A stretch of DNA of 64,000 nucleotides from Caedibacter sp. 38-128 (GTDB lineage: Bacteria > Pseudomonadota > Alphaproteobacteria > Caedimonadales > Caedimonadaceae): contig MKUU01000020.1 in NCBI GenBank assembly GCA_001898705.1, positions 48,488-112,487 of the forward strand, in the 5' to 3' direction. Under the pieces are notes generated by a model that saw nothing but the letters and a program-made list of their open reading frames with translations, searched no databases and was not told where the DNA came from. Both the position numbers and the translations under genes were made by a program. Positions 54,232 to 63,572 of this stretch are shown here, piece after piece. Position 1 is the stretch's first letter. Every line of letters starts with the position of its first letter.

Positions 54232-55269
54232 TTAAAAAGAAATCCCTCTTTTACGCGCTTTTGAAAGAATCCACCAGGTGAATGGAATAGCCCCCACAAA
54301 GAAAGGAATAAAGAAAAGAAGGTGAGTCTCTGGTGGCTTGGTTATCATAAAAATAGATACAATCCCTTGAGCCACAAAAATCAATGCATATATGCTTGTA
54401 ACCTTAACATGGCTCCAACCCGATCGACTCAAAAGCTGATAGAGATGCTCACAATGAGCCTCAAAAAAGCCTTTTCCCTTAAGCATTCTTCGAATGCGAG
54501 TAAAAATTACATCATAAATGTAAATAAAAAATAAAAGCGGCACCACCCAAATCGAGAATTTTCCGTAAGCAGGACGTAAAGCAAGTACCCCCCAACCAGC
54601 AAAGAAAAAGCCAAGGAAAAAGCTTCCAACATCTCCAAGAAAAATTTTTGCTTTAGGAAAATTAAATATTAAAAAACCAAAAGTTGCACTTGCAAGAATT
54701 AAATGAATTTGGAAGTCCGAATGATTAATATTTGTTAGAATTGATAAAAATATGCATGAAATTATAGTTGGTATTCCTGCCATCCCATTCAAACCATCCA
54801 TAAAATTGAAAACATTCGTAAAACCAACGATCCATAAAATAGAAATTAGTAGGCCGAAAGATCCCAAATTAATTTCTCCCAAATATGGAAAAGGAATTGT
54901 CTGAAAGGCGCCTAAACATCTTACAAGAAACCACGCTGTTCCTATTTGAATTAAGAGCCTAAAAATAGGGCTTGATCCTCTAACATCATCTAAAAACCCT
55001 ATTAACCCCATTACACTCGCACTGCATAATAAAATAATTAAAGAAATCCAATCTTCATAAAAAGGTAGTTGGGAAAATCCTTGGACCATCACACTTGCGT
55101 AAAATCCAATTAAGAGGCCTACACCTCCGGCTCTAGGTGTAATTTTTTTATGAGATGAACGTTCAACAGGGATATCTTGAATATTAAAAGATATCATAAA
55201 TTGTGTAATAACCCAAGAAAGTAAAAAAGCCAGAGCTAATACTAATACATCTTTAGGCCATGCAATCAC
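54232..55269 (-). CDS. Undecaprenyl-phosphate sugar-1-phosphate transferase, WecA/MraY superfamily
   Basis: A 345-residue integral membrane enzyme with about ten helices. SSHKKITPRAGGVGLLIGF, GFLDDVRG, NVFNFMDGLNGMAG and FLGDVGSFFLG are the catalytic Asp and Mg motifs, and AHCEHLYQLLSRSGWSH is the C-terminal His motif of WecA/WbpL-type enzymes rather than MraY. It would start O-antigen or other polysaccharide synthesis on undecaprenyl phosphate. The start is GTG at 55269. It is upstream of znuC by 10 bases. Confidence 0.9.
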   Translation of the reverse strand: MIAWPKDVLVLALAFLLSWVITQFMISFNIQDIPVERSSHKKITPRAGGVGLLIGFYASVMVQGFSQLPFYEDWISLIILLCSASVMGLIGFLDDVRGSSPIFRLLIQIGTAWFLVRCLGAFQTIPFPYLGEINLGSFGLLISILWIVGFTNVFNFMDGLNGMAGIPTIISCIFLSILTNINHSDFQIHLILASATFGFLIFNFPKAKIFLGDVGSFFLGFFFAGWGVLALRPAYGKFSIWVVPLLFFIYIYDVIFTRIRRMLKGKGFFEAHCEHLYQLLSRSGWSHVKVTSIYALIFVAQGIVSIFMITKPPETHLLFFIPFFVGAIPFTWWILSKARKRGISF

Positions 55270-55315
55270 TATACTTCTCTATACTTAGAAAATATCACAT
55301 ATGCGAAATTTTTAT

Positions 55316-55389
55316 TGGCTGGGAGACCTGGATTCGAACCAGGACTGCTCGGTCCAGAGCCGAGAGTTCTACCGTTAAACTATCTCCCA
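55316..55389 (-). tRNA. tRNA-Gln (CTG)
   Basis: A 74-base tRNA: acceptor TGGGAGA/TCTCCCA, anticodon stem CTCGG/CCGAG around loop CTCTGGA (anticodon CTG), T loop TTCGAAT, G discriminator and encoded CCA. U1 with A72 is normal for glutamine tRNA. Confidence 0.95.
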
Positions 55390-55491
55390 ACAATAACATT
55401 ACTCAAATTTATATCAGTAAAATCTTAGTTGATCTAGGAAATTGATTTTAATCTATCAATTTTGAATATAAAGTCACGGTATGATCAAGGC

Positions 55492-55803
55492 TTATTCTTC
55501 CTCTTCCCGATCAATTACATCAGCAACATTTTCATCATTTAATTCGTCAGCATCTTCAAGCAAATCGCCGTCATCAATTTCTTGTTCCAAACCTACATCT
55601 ATCATATCTAAGTTATCTTCAAGATTAACTTTATCAATTTTCTTCTTACTCTTACCTGTCTCTGTCTTTAAAGTTTTGATTTGAAAGTCATCTTGAGAGT
55701 AATTCGCATTGCACTTAGGACATTCAAATGTTGCTTTTTGGAGATCATAAAAGTGCGCAGCACATTTACGACAGATTCTTTTTACTCCCCATTCTGGTTT
55801 CAA
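55492..55803 (-). CDS. FYDLN-type acidic protein (TIGR02300 family)
   Basis: A 103-residue protein. The N-terminal zinc ribbon KRICRKCAAHFYDLQKAT plus ECPKCNANY (four Cys) contains the HFYDL hallmark, followed by a very acidic tail (GDLLEDADELNDEN and EEEE). The TTG at 55803 is chosen: AAGGGAGA lies about 7 bases upstream and the protein then opens with KPEWGVKR as relatives do. An ATG at 55860 would add 19 unrelated residues. Function is unknown. In many alphaproteobacteria it is near aroA-cmk-rpsA. Confidence 0.88.
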   Translation of the reverse strand: MKPEWGVKRICRKCAAHFYDLQKATFECPKCNANYSQDDFQIKTLKTETGKSKKKIDKVNLEDNLDMIDVGLEQEIDDGDLLEDADELNDENVADVIDREEEE

Positions 55804-55954
55804 GGCACGTCTCCCTTTGATTACTATTAAAATACTAATCATCGCTTGCCATGAATGCACGCACGTGTCAAAGGTTTTTTTATCTTATAAGATCATCAGT
55901 TTACCTTCCTAAATTTCTTAGATATGCTTTGATCAAAATTTTAAGGATCGTTTG

Positions 55955-56602
55955 ATGATTATCGCAATTGATGGACCAGCTGGCGCAGGTAAAGGCACAA
56001 TCGCTAAAGGCATTGCGCGGCATTATAATTTAGCTCATTTAGAAACTGGGCTTTTATATCGAGCTTTAGCTTTTAAAGTATTTGAAAATAAACTAAATTT
56101 AGATGATAGAGATCAAATTGCAGCACTTGCGTCTACTATCTCTCTCGATGATTTAAAAAATAAACACTTGCGTTCGGAAGAAATTGGTAACTTAGCTTCT
56201 AAGGTGGCATCTCTTTCAGAGGTGCGCCAAGCACTTTTAGATTTTCAACGTAATTTCGCGGATACACCTCTATCTGACTTTAATGGTGCTATTTTAGACG
56301 GCAGAGATATTGGTACTTTAGTCTGCCCTCAAGCCGATATAAAATTCTATATCACCGCAGAACTTGAAGTTCGCGCACAAAGACGGCTTAAAGAGTTGCA
56401 AGATAGAGGGATCAAGAGTATATATACGGCAGTCATTCAGAATATGATGGATAGAGACTTGAGAGACGAAAGCAGGCAACAAGCACCTCTTAAGATTGCT
56501 AACGATGCTTATGTCATTGATACCTCAAATCTATCACCTGATGATGCGCTCAAACAGGCAATTACTGTTATTGAGCAGCACCTGAAGACGCAAATACGTT
56601 AA
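55955..56602 (+). CDS. cmk: Cytidylate kinase
   Basis: A 215-residue P-loop kinase phosphorylating CMP and dCMP. IAIDGPAGAGKGTIAKGIAR is the P-loop, ETGLLYRALA the CMP-site motif, LDGRDIGTLVCP the catalytic loop, and RAQRRLKELQ with RDLRDESRQQAPL the LID region. The ATG at 55955 has AAGGA seven bases ahead. It is followed by rpsA 54 bases later, the conserved cmk-rpsA order; aroA, usually before cmk, is missing. Confidence 0.95.
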   Translation: MIIAIDGPAGAGKGTIAKGIARHYNLAHLETGLLYRALAFKVFENKLNLDDRDQIAALASTISLDDLKNKHLRSEEIGNLASKVASLSEVRQALLDFQRNFADTPLSDFNGAILDGRDIGTLVCPQADIKFYITAELEVRAQRRLKELQDRGIKSIYTAVIQNMMDRDLRDESRQQAPLKIANDAYVIDTSNLSPDDALKQAITVIEQHLKTQIR

Positions 56603-56656
56603 AAACGGGAAAATATTTGCCTTTAGGTAGCTTATTTAAGAAAGGATTTAGTTTTT

Positions 56657-58480
56657 ATGACTATAAATTTAGCAACCCAAACCCAAGAAATAGAGAGCTT
56701 TGCAGCACTTTTAGATGAAACACCTGAAGGTTCTGTTGATATTGTTGGTAAAGTGATCAAAGGCTCTGTTATTAGTATTTCTAATGATTATGCAATTATT
56801 GATGTCGGCCTAAAATCAGAAGGTCGCGTCCCTTTACGTGAATTTGCGACAGCAGCGAAAGAACCACGCGTTAAAGCAGGTGATCGTGTTGAAGTCTATG
56901 TCGAACGTATGGAAGATAGAGATGGTCTTATCGTTCTCAGCCACGAAAAAGCTCGTCGAGAAGCTGCTTGGCTTGAACTAGAACGCTCTCACAAGGCAGC
57001 ACAACAAGTTAATGGTGTTCTATTTGGCCGTGTCAAAGGTGGCTTTACAGTCGATCTAGGTGGTGCTGTTGCTTTCTTGCCAGGAAGCCAGTTAGACATC
57101 CGCCCTATAAAGGATATAAGTCCTTTAATGGGAATAGAACAACCTTTTATTATTCTAAAGATGGATCGTACGCGCGGTAATATTGTTGTTTCTCGTCGCG
57201 CTATTTTAGAAGAGACCAGAACTGAAGCAAGATCCGAACTTCTTTCCAACATGGAAGAAGGTAAAATTGTTGAAGGTACGGTAAAAAATATAACTGATTA
57301 TGGTGCTTTTATTGATCTTGGTGGTATTGATGGATTACTCCATGTAACAGATATTTCATGGCGTCGTATCTCTCATCCGTCCGAAATGCTGCATGTAGGA
57401 CAAAATGTGAAAGTCCAAATTATTCGCTACAATAAAGATACTCATCGTATCTCATTAGGAATGAAGCAACTTGAAAGCGATCCTTGGCAAAACATAGAAG
57501 CGAAGTTTCCGCTTCATGCAAAGCTTTCAGGAACAGTCACGAATATTGCTGATTATGGTGCGTTTGTTGAACTTGAGCCAGGAATTGAAGGTCTTGTCCA
57601 TGTTTCAGAAATGAGCTGGATAAAGAAAAATGTTCACCCTTCAAAGCTTCTTTCCGTTGGACAAAACGTAGAAGTTATGGTTTTAGAAGTTGACTCCAAT
57701 AAACGTAGAATAGCTCTTGGGATTAAACAATGCCAAGAAAATCCATGGGCAACTGTTGCAGAAAAATATCCTGTTGGTTCTGAATTCGAAAGCGAAATTC
57801 GCAACATCACGGAATTTGGTCTTTTTGTTGCAGTCTCAGGAGATCTTGATGGTATGGTTCATATGTCAGATCTTTCATGGTCAGAACCCTCTGATGAAGC
57901 AATTAAGAGCTACAAAAAAGGTGAAAAAATCACCGTCAAAGTACTTGAAGTTGACCCTGAAAAAGAGCGTATTTCTCTTGGTGTGAAACAACTTACAGCA
58001 GATCCTTTTGCTGAAGGTTTAGCGGCTTTAAAGCATAATGATATTGTCACTTGTGAAGTTACCGCTATCCAAGAAGCAGGCATTGAAGTTAAAATTGGCG
58101 AAGGTATAGAAGGGTTTATACGCAAAACTGATTTGTCCAAAGAACGCGCAGAACAACGTTCTGATCGCTTTGCTGTTGGAGAAAAGGTTGATGCAAAAAT
58201 CATTAATATTGATCGTTCTACGCGACGTATTAGCCTATCCATCAAAGGACGCGAAATTGCTGAAGAGAAAGAGGCGATGGCGACTTATGGTTCAGCAGAC
58301 AGCGGTGCAAGTTTAGGAGATATTCTCGGAGCTGCTTTTGATAAGGTAAAAGATAAATCAAAAGAAGAAAAACCGAAAGAAAAGAAAGTTTCTAAAACCG
58401 CATCAAACGCAAGCGAAGAAAAGCCTGCAAAAACTTCTAAGAAGAAAACAGCAGATACAAATATTGCTGATACTGAATAA
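56657..58480 (+). CDS. rpsA: 30S ribosomal protein S1
   Basis: A 607-residue mRNA-binding protein with six S1 (OB-fold) domains at roughly 28-95, 110-180, 196-268, 280-355, 365-440 and 450-525. Domains 3 and 4 are the clearest, with NITDYGAFIDLGGIDGLLHV and NIADYGAFVELEPGIEGLVH. A Lys/Glu/Ala-rich low-complexity tail (about 545-607) follows. It lies behind cmk and ends with a very strong terminator. Confidence 0.96.
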   Translation: MTINLATQTQEIESFAALLDETPEGSVDIVGKVIKGSVISISNDYAIIDVGLKSEGRVPLREFATAAKEPRVKAGDRVEVYVERMEDRDGLIVLSHEKARREAAWLELERSHKAAQQVNGVLFGRVKGGFTVDLGGAVAFLPGSQLDIRPIKDISPLMGIEQPFIILKMDRTRGNIVVSRRAILEETRTEARSELLSNMEEGKIVEGTVKNITDYGAFIDLGGIDGLLHVTDISWRRISHPSEMLHVGQNVKVQIIRYNKDTHRISLGMKQLESDPWQNIEAKFPLHAKLSGTVTNIADYGAFVELEPGIEGLVHVSEMSWIKKNVHPSKLLSVGQNVEVMVLEVDSNKRRIALGIKQCQENPWATVAEKYPVGSEFESEIRNITEFGLFVAVSGDLDGMVHMSDLSWSEPSDEAIKSYKKGEKITVKVLEVDPEKERISLGVKQLTADPFAEGLAALKHNDIVTCEVTAIQEAGIEVKIGEGIEGFIRKTDLSKERAEQRSDRFAVGEKVDAKIINIDRSTRRISLSIKGREIAEEKEAMATYGSADSGASLGDILGAAFDKVKDKSKEEKPKEKKVSKTASNASEEKPAKTSKKKTADTNIADTE

Positions 58481-58488
58481 GACTTATA

Positions 58489-58520
58489 AGAAGCCTCTCT
58501 AAATGAGAGGCTTCTTTTTT
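58489..58520 (+). terminator. Rho-independent terminator of rpsA
   Basis: A perfect 11-base stem, AGAAGCCTCTC/GAGAGGCTTCT, has a 5-base loop and ends in TTTTTT, eight bases past the rpsA stop. Confidence 0.95.
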
Positions 58521-58579
58521 CTATATATCCTCATCAAAAAATTTAAAAATGACGTCAGATAATCTATAAAGGAATTAAC

Positions 58580-61057
58580 TTGTTTCGTTATTTAAGAACT
58601 ATCTTCAGCTATTGTTTACTTTCTTTCATTCTGATAGGGGGTGGAGCACTTGCTATTTTTTATTATTTCGGAATAGGACTTCCTAATTATCAACATCTTG
58701 CTCATTACAAACCAGATGTTGTTACCCGACTTTATGCCCAAGATGGTCGTATGTTTGCTGAATATGCCTATGAAAAGCGAATTTTTGTGCCGCTCGAAGC
58801 AATTCCTAAGCTTGTTATCAAAGCTTTTTTATCAGCAGAAGATAAAAATTTTTATCATCATTCAGGAATTGATATTCCAAGTATTTTATCTGCTACTGCA
58901 CACAATATTACTCATGCCGTCGTTTCAAAACGCCCTTATGGCGCTTCAACAATCACTCAGCAAGTTGCTAAGAATTTCTTACTAACAGACATCGCTAATC
59001 AAGTATCTTATGCAAGAAAAATAAAAGAAGCTATCTTAGCTTTTCGTCTTGAAAATGCTTACTCTAAAGATCACATTCTTGAGCTCTATTTAAACCAGAT
59101 CTATTTAGGCAATAGCTCCTATGGTATTGCGGCAGCTGCAGTAAACTACTTTAATAAAGGTCTTTCTGAGCTTTCATTAGCTGAAATTGCCTTTTTAGCC
59201 GCACTTCCAAAAGCGCCCAATAATTATAATCCTCAAAGAAATCCTGAAGCGGCAAAAGCTCGAAGAAACTATGTCCTTCAAAGAATGTTAGAAGAGAGAT
59301 ATATTCTAGAGGAAGAAGCCCAAAAAGCAAAATTAGAACCTTTAACAATCACTTCACGGAAAGATTCAGAGACTGTCTATTCAAACTATTTTTCAGAAGA
59401 AGTAAGACGCGAGCTTATTGAAAAATTTGGTGAAAAATCACTTTATAAAGATGGGTTAGTTGTTAGAACTTCACTGAATGTAGAATACCAAAAAGCAGCT
59501 CGAGAATCACTTAAAGAAGGGCTTATTGCTTATGATCGTCGGCATGGTTGGCGAGGACCTCTTACAAATCTTTCTTTAACCACTTCTGAAAGGGTAATTC
59601 CTAAGTCTTTTTCTGCAAATAAATCAGCAAGTTGGATTCATAAACTTCAAGAAATCAAGCCACCTCTCGGCCATGGCCAGTGGGTTATTGCCGTTGTTCT
59701 TGAATTAAGATCTGAGTTTGCATTAATTGGTCTGCTAGACGGTTCTATAGGACGCATTCCTCTGTCAGAATTAAAATGGGCACGCCGCTATATTAATGAA
59801 AAGGCGCTTGGCCCCATAATCACGCACCCTAAAGATGTATTGAAATTAGGTGATGTTATTCTTGTCGATAAAATCGAAGATACCAAGGAAAAAAAGAACG
59901 ATAATTCTTTTAAGCTTTGTCAAATTCCTACTGTATCAGGAGGAATTATTGTAATGGATCCTCATTCAGGGCGTATCCTTGCTTTACAAGGTGGTTATAG
60001 TTTCAAAATCAGCCAATTTAATCGAGCAACTCAGGCTTGGAGACAAGTTGGCTCAACAATTAAGCCTTTTGTCTATCTTGCAGGAATTGAAAAAGGGTTG
60101 CATGGCTCTATGCTTGTGCAAGATGTCCCCTTTTCCATAAATCTTGGTAAGAACTTAGGTATTTGGCGTCCGCGAAATTATGATGAAAAATTTATGGGCT
60201 CCTTAAGTTTAAGGCGGGCTTTTGAACTTTCTCGCAACGCCGTCACTATTCATCTTACCCACGATATTATCGGCATAAAAAATGTCATTAATGTTGCTCA
60301 GCGATTTCATATTACAGATAAAATGCCTGCTCAATTAGCAATGGTATTAGGAGCAAGTGAAACAACCTTACTTAGATTAACTGCCGCCTATGGCATGATT
60401 GCGAATGGTGGAAAAAAAATCATCCCTACTCTTCTTGATCGTGTTCAAGATCGTTATGGGAAAACCATTTTAACAAACCAATTTGTGCAATGCAGAGGCT
60501 GTGACAGTAAACTAGTTCTAGGATCAGAAATTCCAACACTAAAAGATGAACGCCCTCTCGTCACTGATCCAGCTAGTGCTTATCAAATGACCTCCCTTTT
60601 GCAAGGCGTTGTCGAAAGAGGGACAGCAAGAATACTCCTAGAATTGAAGCGCCCAATCGCAGGAAAAACAGGCACGACAAATGAATTTCGTAATGCTTGG
60701 TTCGTTGGTTTTACCCCTGATCTGGTGATCGGGATCTATGTGGGGTTTGACTCACATGCTTCTCTTGGACTGCATGAGAGTGGAGCTCGTGCTGCTGCCC
60801 CAATATTCCTAGAATTTATGAAAAAAGCTCTCAAAAATAAACCTGCACAACCATTCCGGGTTCCACCAGGTATTAAACTTGTGCGTGTTGATGTTTCCAC
60901 GGGCCAGCCTACACACGGAAATGGTGAAAATATTATTTTTGAAGCCTTCAAATCTGAAACAGACTTAACTAACTTAGAGACACAAGAAAATAGCCCTCAA
61001 GAGTCGATTTCTTCAGCTCAAAATATCACAGAAACTAAAACTGATGGCTTGTATTAA
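58580..61057 (+). CDS. mrcA: Penicillin-binding protein 1A
   Basis: An 825-residue bifunctional peptidoglycan synthase. A membrane anchor (about 9-33) precedes a glycosyltransferase domain (55-230) with LSAEDKNFYHHSGID, GASTITQQVAKNFLL and LYLNQIYLGNSSYGI. The transpeptidase domain (about 430-760) has GSTIKPFVY (S-x-x-K nucleophile Ser), SRNAVT (SxN) and AGKTGTTNEFRNAWF (KTG). The start is TTG at 58580 with AAAGGA seven bases upstream. The next gene is prfB, in the usual alphaproteobacterial order. Confidence 0.95.
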   Translation: MFRYLRTIFSYCLLSFILIGGGALAIFYYFGIGLPNYQHLAHYKPDVVTRLYAQDGRMFAEYAYEKRIFVPLEAIPKLVIKAFLSAEDKNFYHHSGIDIPSILSATAHNITHAVVSKRPYGASTITQQVAKNFLLTDIANQVSYARKIKEAILAFRLENAYSKDHILELYLNQIYLGNSSYGIAAAAVNYFNKGLSELSLAEIAFLAALPKAPNNYNPQRNPEAAKARRNYVLQRMLEERYILEEEAQKAKLEPLTITSRKDSETVYSNYFSEEVRRELIEKFGEKSLYKDGLVVRTSLNVEYQKAARESLKEGLIAYDRRHGWRGPLTNLSLTTSERVIPKSFSANKSASWIHKLQEIKPPLGHGQWVIAVVLELRSEFALIGLLDGSIGRIPLSELKWARRYINEKALGPIITHPKDVLKLGDVILVDKIEDTKEKKNDNSFKLCQIPTVSGGIIVMDPHSGRILALQGGYSFKISQFNRATQAWRQVGSTIKPFVYLAGIEKGLHGSMLVQDVPFSINLGKNLGIWRPRNYDEKFMGSLSLRRAFELSRNAVTIHLTHDIIGIKNVINVAQRFHITDKMPAQLAMVLGASETTLLRLTAAYGMIANGGKKIIPTLLDRVQDRYGKTILTNQFVQCRGCDSKLVLGSEIPTLKDERPLVTDPASAYQMTSLLQGVVERGTARILLELKRPIAGKTGTTNEFRNAWFVGFTPDLVIGIYVGFDSHASLGLHESGARAAAPIFLEFMKKALKNKPAQPFRVPPGIKLVRVDVSTGQPTHGNGENIIFEAFKSETDLTNLETQENSPQESISSAQNITETKTDGLY

Positions 61058-61149
61058 AATTGTGGATTATGAACTTCTTGCCCAAGAAGATTTGCTTTCA
61101 GCTTTAAAATTTTTATAGTAAGAAAGCTTAAAAAATTAAAGGAAAATAT

Positions 61150-62266
61150 ATGCGTGCCGAAATTCAAGCTAAGGTTGATAATATAAAGCAAGTTATCAGT
61201 GTCCTAAGGAGGCATCTTTGACTGGGATGCAACCCTAAAAAAGCTTGATATACTGAATCAACAAGCAGAAGATCCTAAATTATGGGATAATCCTGAAAAC
61301 GCGCAAAAAATGTTGCGTGAACGTGAAACTCTAGCTTCTTCTATAAAGCGCATCGAATTACTTGAGCTTGAATTAGAAAATATTGTTGGGCTCTTAGAAC
61401 TTGCCGAGCTTGAAGGTGAAGACTCACTCCTGCTTGAAACAGAAGTCTCTCTTGATAAATTAGAAGTAACGATTGAAAGGCTTAGGCTTGAAAGTTTACT
61501 TTCAGGTGAGGCAGATGCTAATGATTGTTTTATTGAGATTCATGCTGGTGCTGGTGGTACAGAAGCGCAAGATTGGGCGTTAATTCTTCAACGCATGTAT
61601 GTGCGCTGGGTTGAGAGTCATAAATTCAAGCTTGAATGGATGGAAGAGATTTCTGGTGAAGAAGCCGGCATAAAGTCTTGCACATTTAAAGTAATGGGGC
61701 ACCAAGCCTATGGTTGGCTTAAATCAGAAAGTGGTGTCCATCGTCTTGTTCGCATTTCTCCTTTTGATTCGAATGCTAGGCGCCATACAAGTTTTGCTTC
61801 CGTATGGGTCTATCCTGTTATTGATAACTCAATTGATATAACAATCGAAGAAAAAGATTTAAGAATTGATACTTATCGGGCTTCAGGTGCTGGCGGCCAG
61901 CACGTGAATAAAACAGAAAGTGCAATTCGTATTACGCATATCCCAACAGGAATTGCTGTCCAATGCCAGAACGATCGTTCACAACATCGTAATCGTGCTC
62001 AAGCTTATGATATGCTTCGTGCGCGACTTTATGAGTTAGAACTCAAGAAAAGAGAAGAAGCGGCTCAATCTCAAAATGCTTCTAAAGCTGAAATTGGCTG
62101 GGGTCACCAGATCCGCTCTTATGTGTTACAACCTTATCAAATGGTTAAGGATTTACGGACGGGCGTTGAAAAAGGGAATGCACAAGGTGTTTTAGATGGC
62201 GATATTGATGCCTTTTTAGAGGCCGCTCTTGCCCAAAAAGTCCTTGGAAATAGCGCAACTGATTAA
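61150..62266 (+). CDS. prfB: Peptide chain release factor 2, with programmed +1 frameshift
   Basis: RF2 recognises UGA and UAA. The gene starts with ATG at 61150, reads 23 codons to CTT, and meets an in-frame TGA at 61219-61221. Shifting +1 into GAC at 61220 continues the protein to 62266 (371 residues). The N-terminal coiled coil is followed by the specificity motif [11 protein letters not shown] (SPF) and the catalytic loop [13 protein letters not shown] (GGQ). The frame that contains the second part is open from 61310 by ATG only by chance. Confidence 0.96.
61207..61222 (+). promoter_or_regulatory. Programmed frameshift site of prfB
   Basis: An internal Shine-Dalgarno AGGAGG (61207-61212) sits three bases before CTTTGAC (61216-61222). 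This is the same geometry as the E. coli prfB site, by which RF2 controls its own synthesis. Confidence 0.95.
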
Positions 62267-62338
62267 GATTATTTGTAATTTTATAACTGGTTAAGCTTGA
62301 CGTGGTCTCCAATACCCGTTATCAAAGGGAGATCAATT

Positions 62339-62428
62339 GGATGGGTGGCCGAGCGGTTGAAGGCACCGGTCTTGAAAACCGGCAAGGGTGTAAGCTCTTC
62401 GTGGGTTCGAATCCCACCCCATCCGCCA
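62339..62428 (+). tRNA. tRNA-Ser (TGA)
   Basis: A 90-base class II tRNA: acceptor GGATGGG/CCCATCC, long variable arm, anticodon loop CTTGAAA (anticodon TGA), T loop TTCGAAT and encoded CCA. It is the second serine tRNA in the window. Confidence 0.96.
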
Positions 62429-62534
62429 TTACTGAAGTGAATTACAACATTTCTTCTTTACAATATTGACATATCGTAATTTTTAAATTATTGGTTCTCT
62501 CATCTTCTTTGAGCTCCTTCACTAGAATAAAGAA

Positions 62535-63572
62535 ATGCATTTACTAAGATTCTTCATATTTATTACTACCTTGTTATTTATACCTTATACTGCTTTTGCA
62601 AGCATAATTTGGTTACCTGAAGAAACTCCTTCTTTACGCAGAAACAATCTCTGCCTCACAGATAAACAATATCAACAGTTTGAAAATGCGAAAAATTTTT
62701 ATTACAAAGAACTTTTGCCTGATTTACCAATATCTCAAGAGATTCCCTTTTTTGAGCTCTTTCACCCTATATCAAAACAGAAAATTTTCATGTTGGGTAC
62801 ATATCACGATCTACCTTTTGAATGTCTTCCTAAATGGTTTCAACCATTCGTTGAGACACAAATGGATGAAGTATATTTAGAATCAGAATGGGCTACTATG
62901 CTTGCTAACCTGGGAAAAAGCACTGATATATCAGAGCATATTGATCCAGCTCTTCAAGAAGAACTTTCTAACTTTTCAACCCCTATTTTAAGCGTATTTT
63001 CTAAACAAGTAGGGAACCTAAATCTCGAGGAACTCCATTTAATCATTAGGAATTTAGATGCTCTCTTTGGAATGGATGCAACAATAGAGATTTTATCTCT
63101 TAAAAATAAGATCCCTCTTTTCATGCTAGATAGAAGAATGGATAAGGTAAAGTCTACTTTATTCTTTTATAAGGAAAGTCTAAAATACGATCTTCACTCT
63201 GCTGTCACCCCAGAAAAGAAGGCTCATATAGAATCATTATTGGAAAGCTCTAATGAAAAGCTCATGATCACATGTATAAAAGAAGACCTTAGAAATCTTC
63301 GTGAAACATATTCTGATAAAGCAGAACTTACTCAATCCGTAAAAGAATTATTGATTGAATGGTCGAAAGAGCCCGTAGCTTATAAAGGTCTAGAGGAGAT
63401 CGTAGATTTTACAAATGCTCAAGTTTTAGAGCGCAATGAGCGCTGGGTTAAGCTTTTAAACAGCACATCGCCTTCCAAAAAACTTGTTGCTGTAGGTGCT
63501 GGGCATTTACTCGATCTCTTCGAGAGATTTAGAGCACTTGGGTATGAAATAAAAAGTTATAAGCCCGAATAA
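62535..63572 (+). CDS. Secreted TraB/GumN-family protein
   Basis: A 345-residue protein with a signal peptide (1-22, cut after AFA) and a mature part resembling the TraB/GumN fold. FMLGTYHDLP (GT-H motif near residues 86-94), a central helical region, LERNERWVKLL and AVGAGHLLDL (second G-H motif near 320) mark it. Relatives are Tiki-type metal-dependent proteases or function-unknown GumN proteins. The two His-bearing motifs seen here fit a metal site. It may act in the periplasm or outside the cell. Confidence 0.7.
   Translation: MHLLRFFIFITTLLFIPYTAFASIIWLPEETPSLRRNNLCLTDKQYQQFENAKNFYYKELLPDLPISQEIPFFELFHPISKQKIFMLGTYHDLPFECLPKWFQPFVETQMDEVYLESEWATMLANLGKSTDISEHIDPALQEELSNFSTPILSVFSKQVGNLNLEELHLIIRNLDALFGMDATIEILSLKNKIPLFMLDRRMDKVKSTLFFYKESLKYDLHSAVTPEKKAHIESLLESSNEKLMITCIKEDLRNLRETYSDKAELTQSVKELLIEWSKEPVAYKGLEEIVDFTNAQVLERNERWVKLLNSTSPSKKLVAVGAGHLLDLFERFRALGYEIKSYKPE

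Noticed and set aside
55260..55445. A plus-strand frame with WETWIRTRTARSRA
   Set aside because: It is antisense to the tRNA-Gln gene and has no family features.
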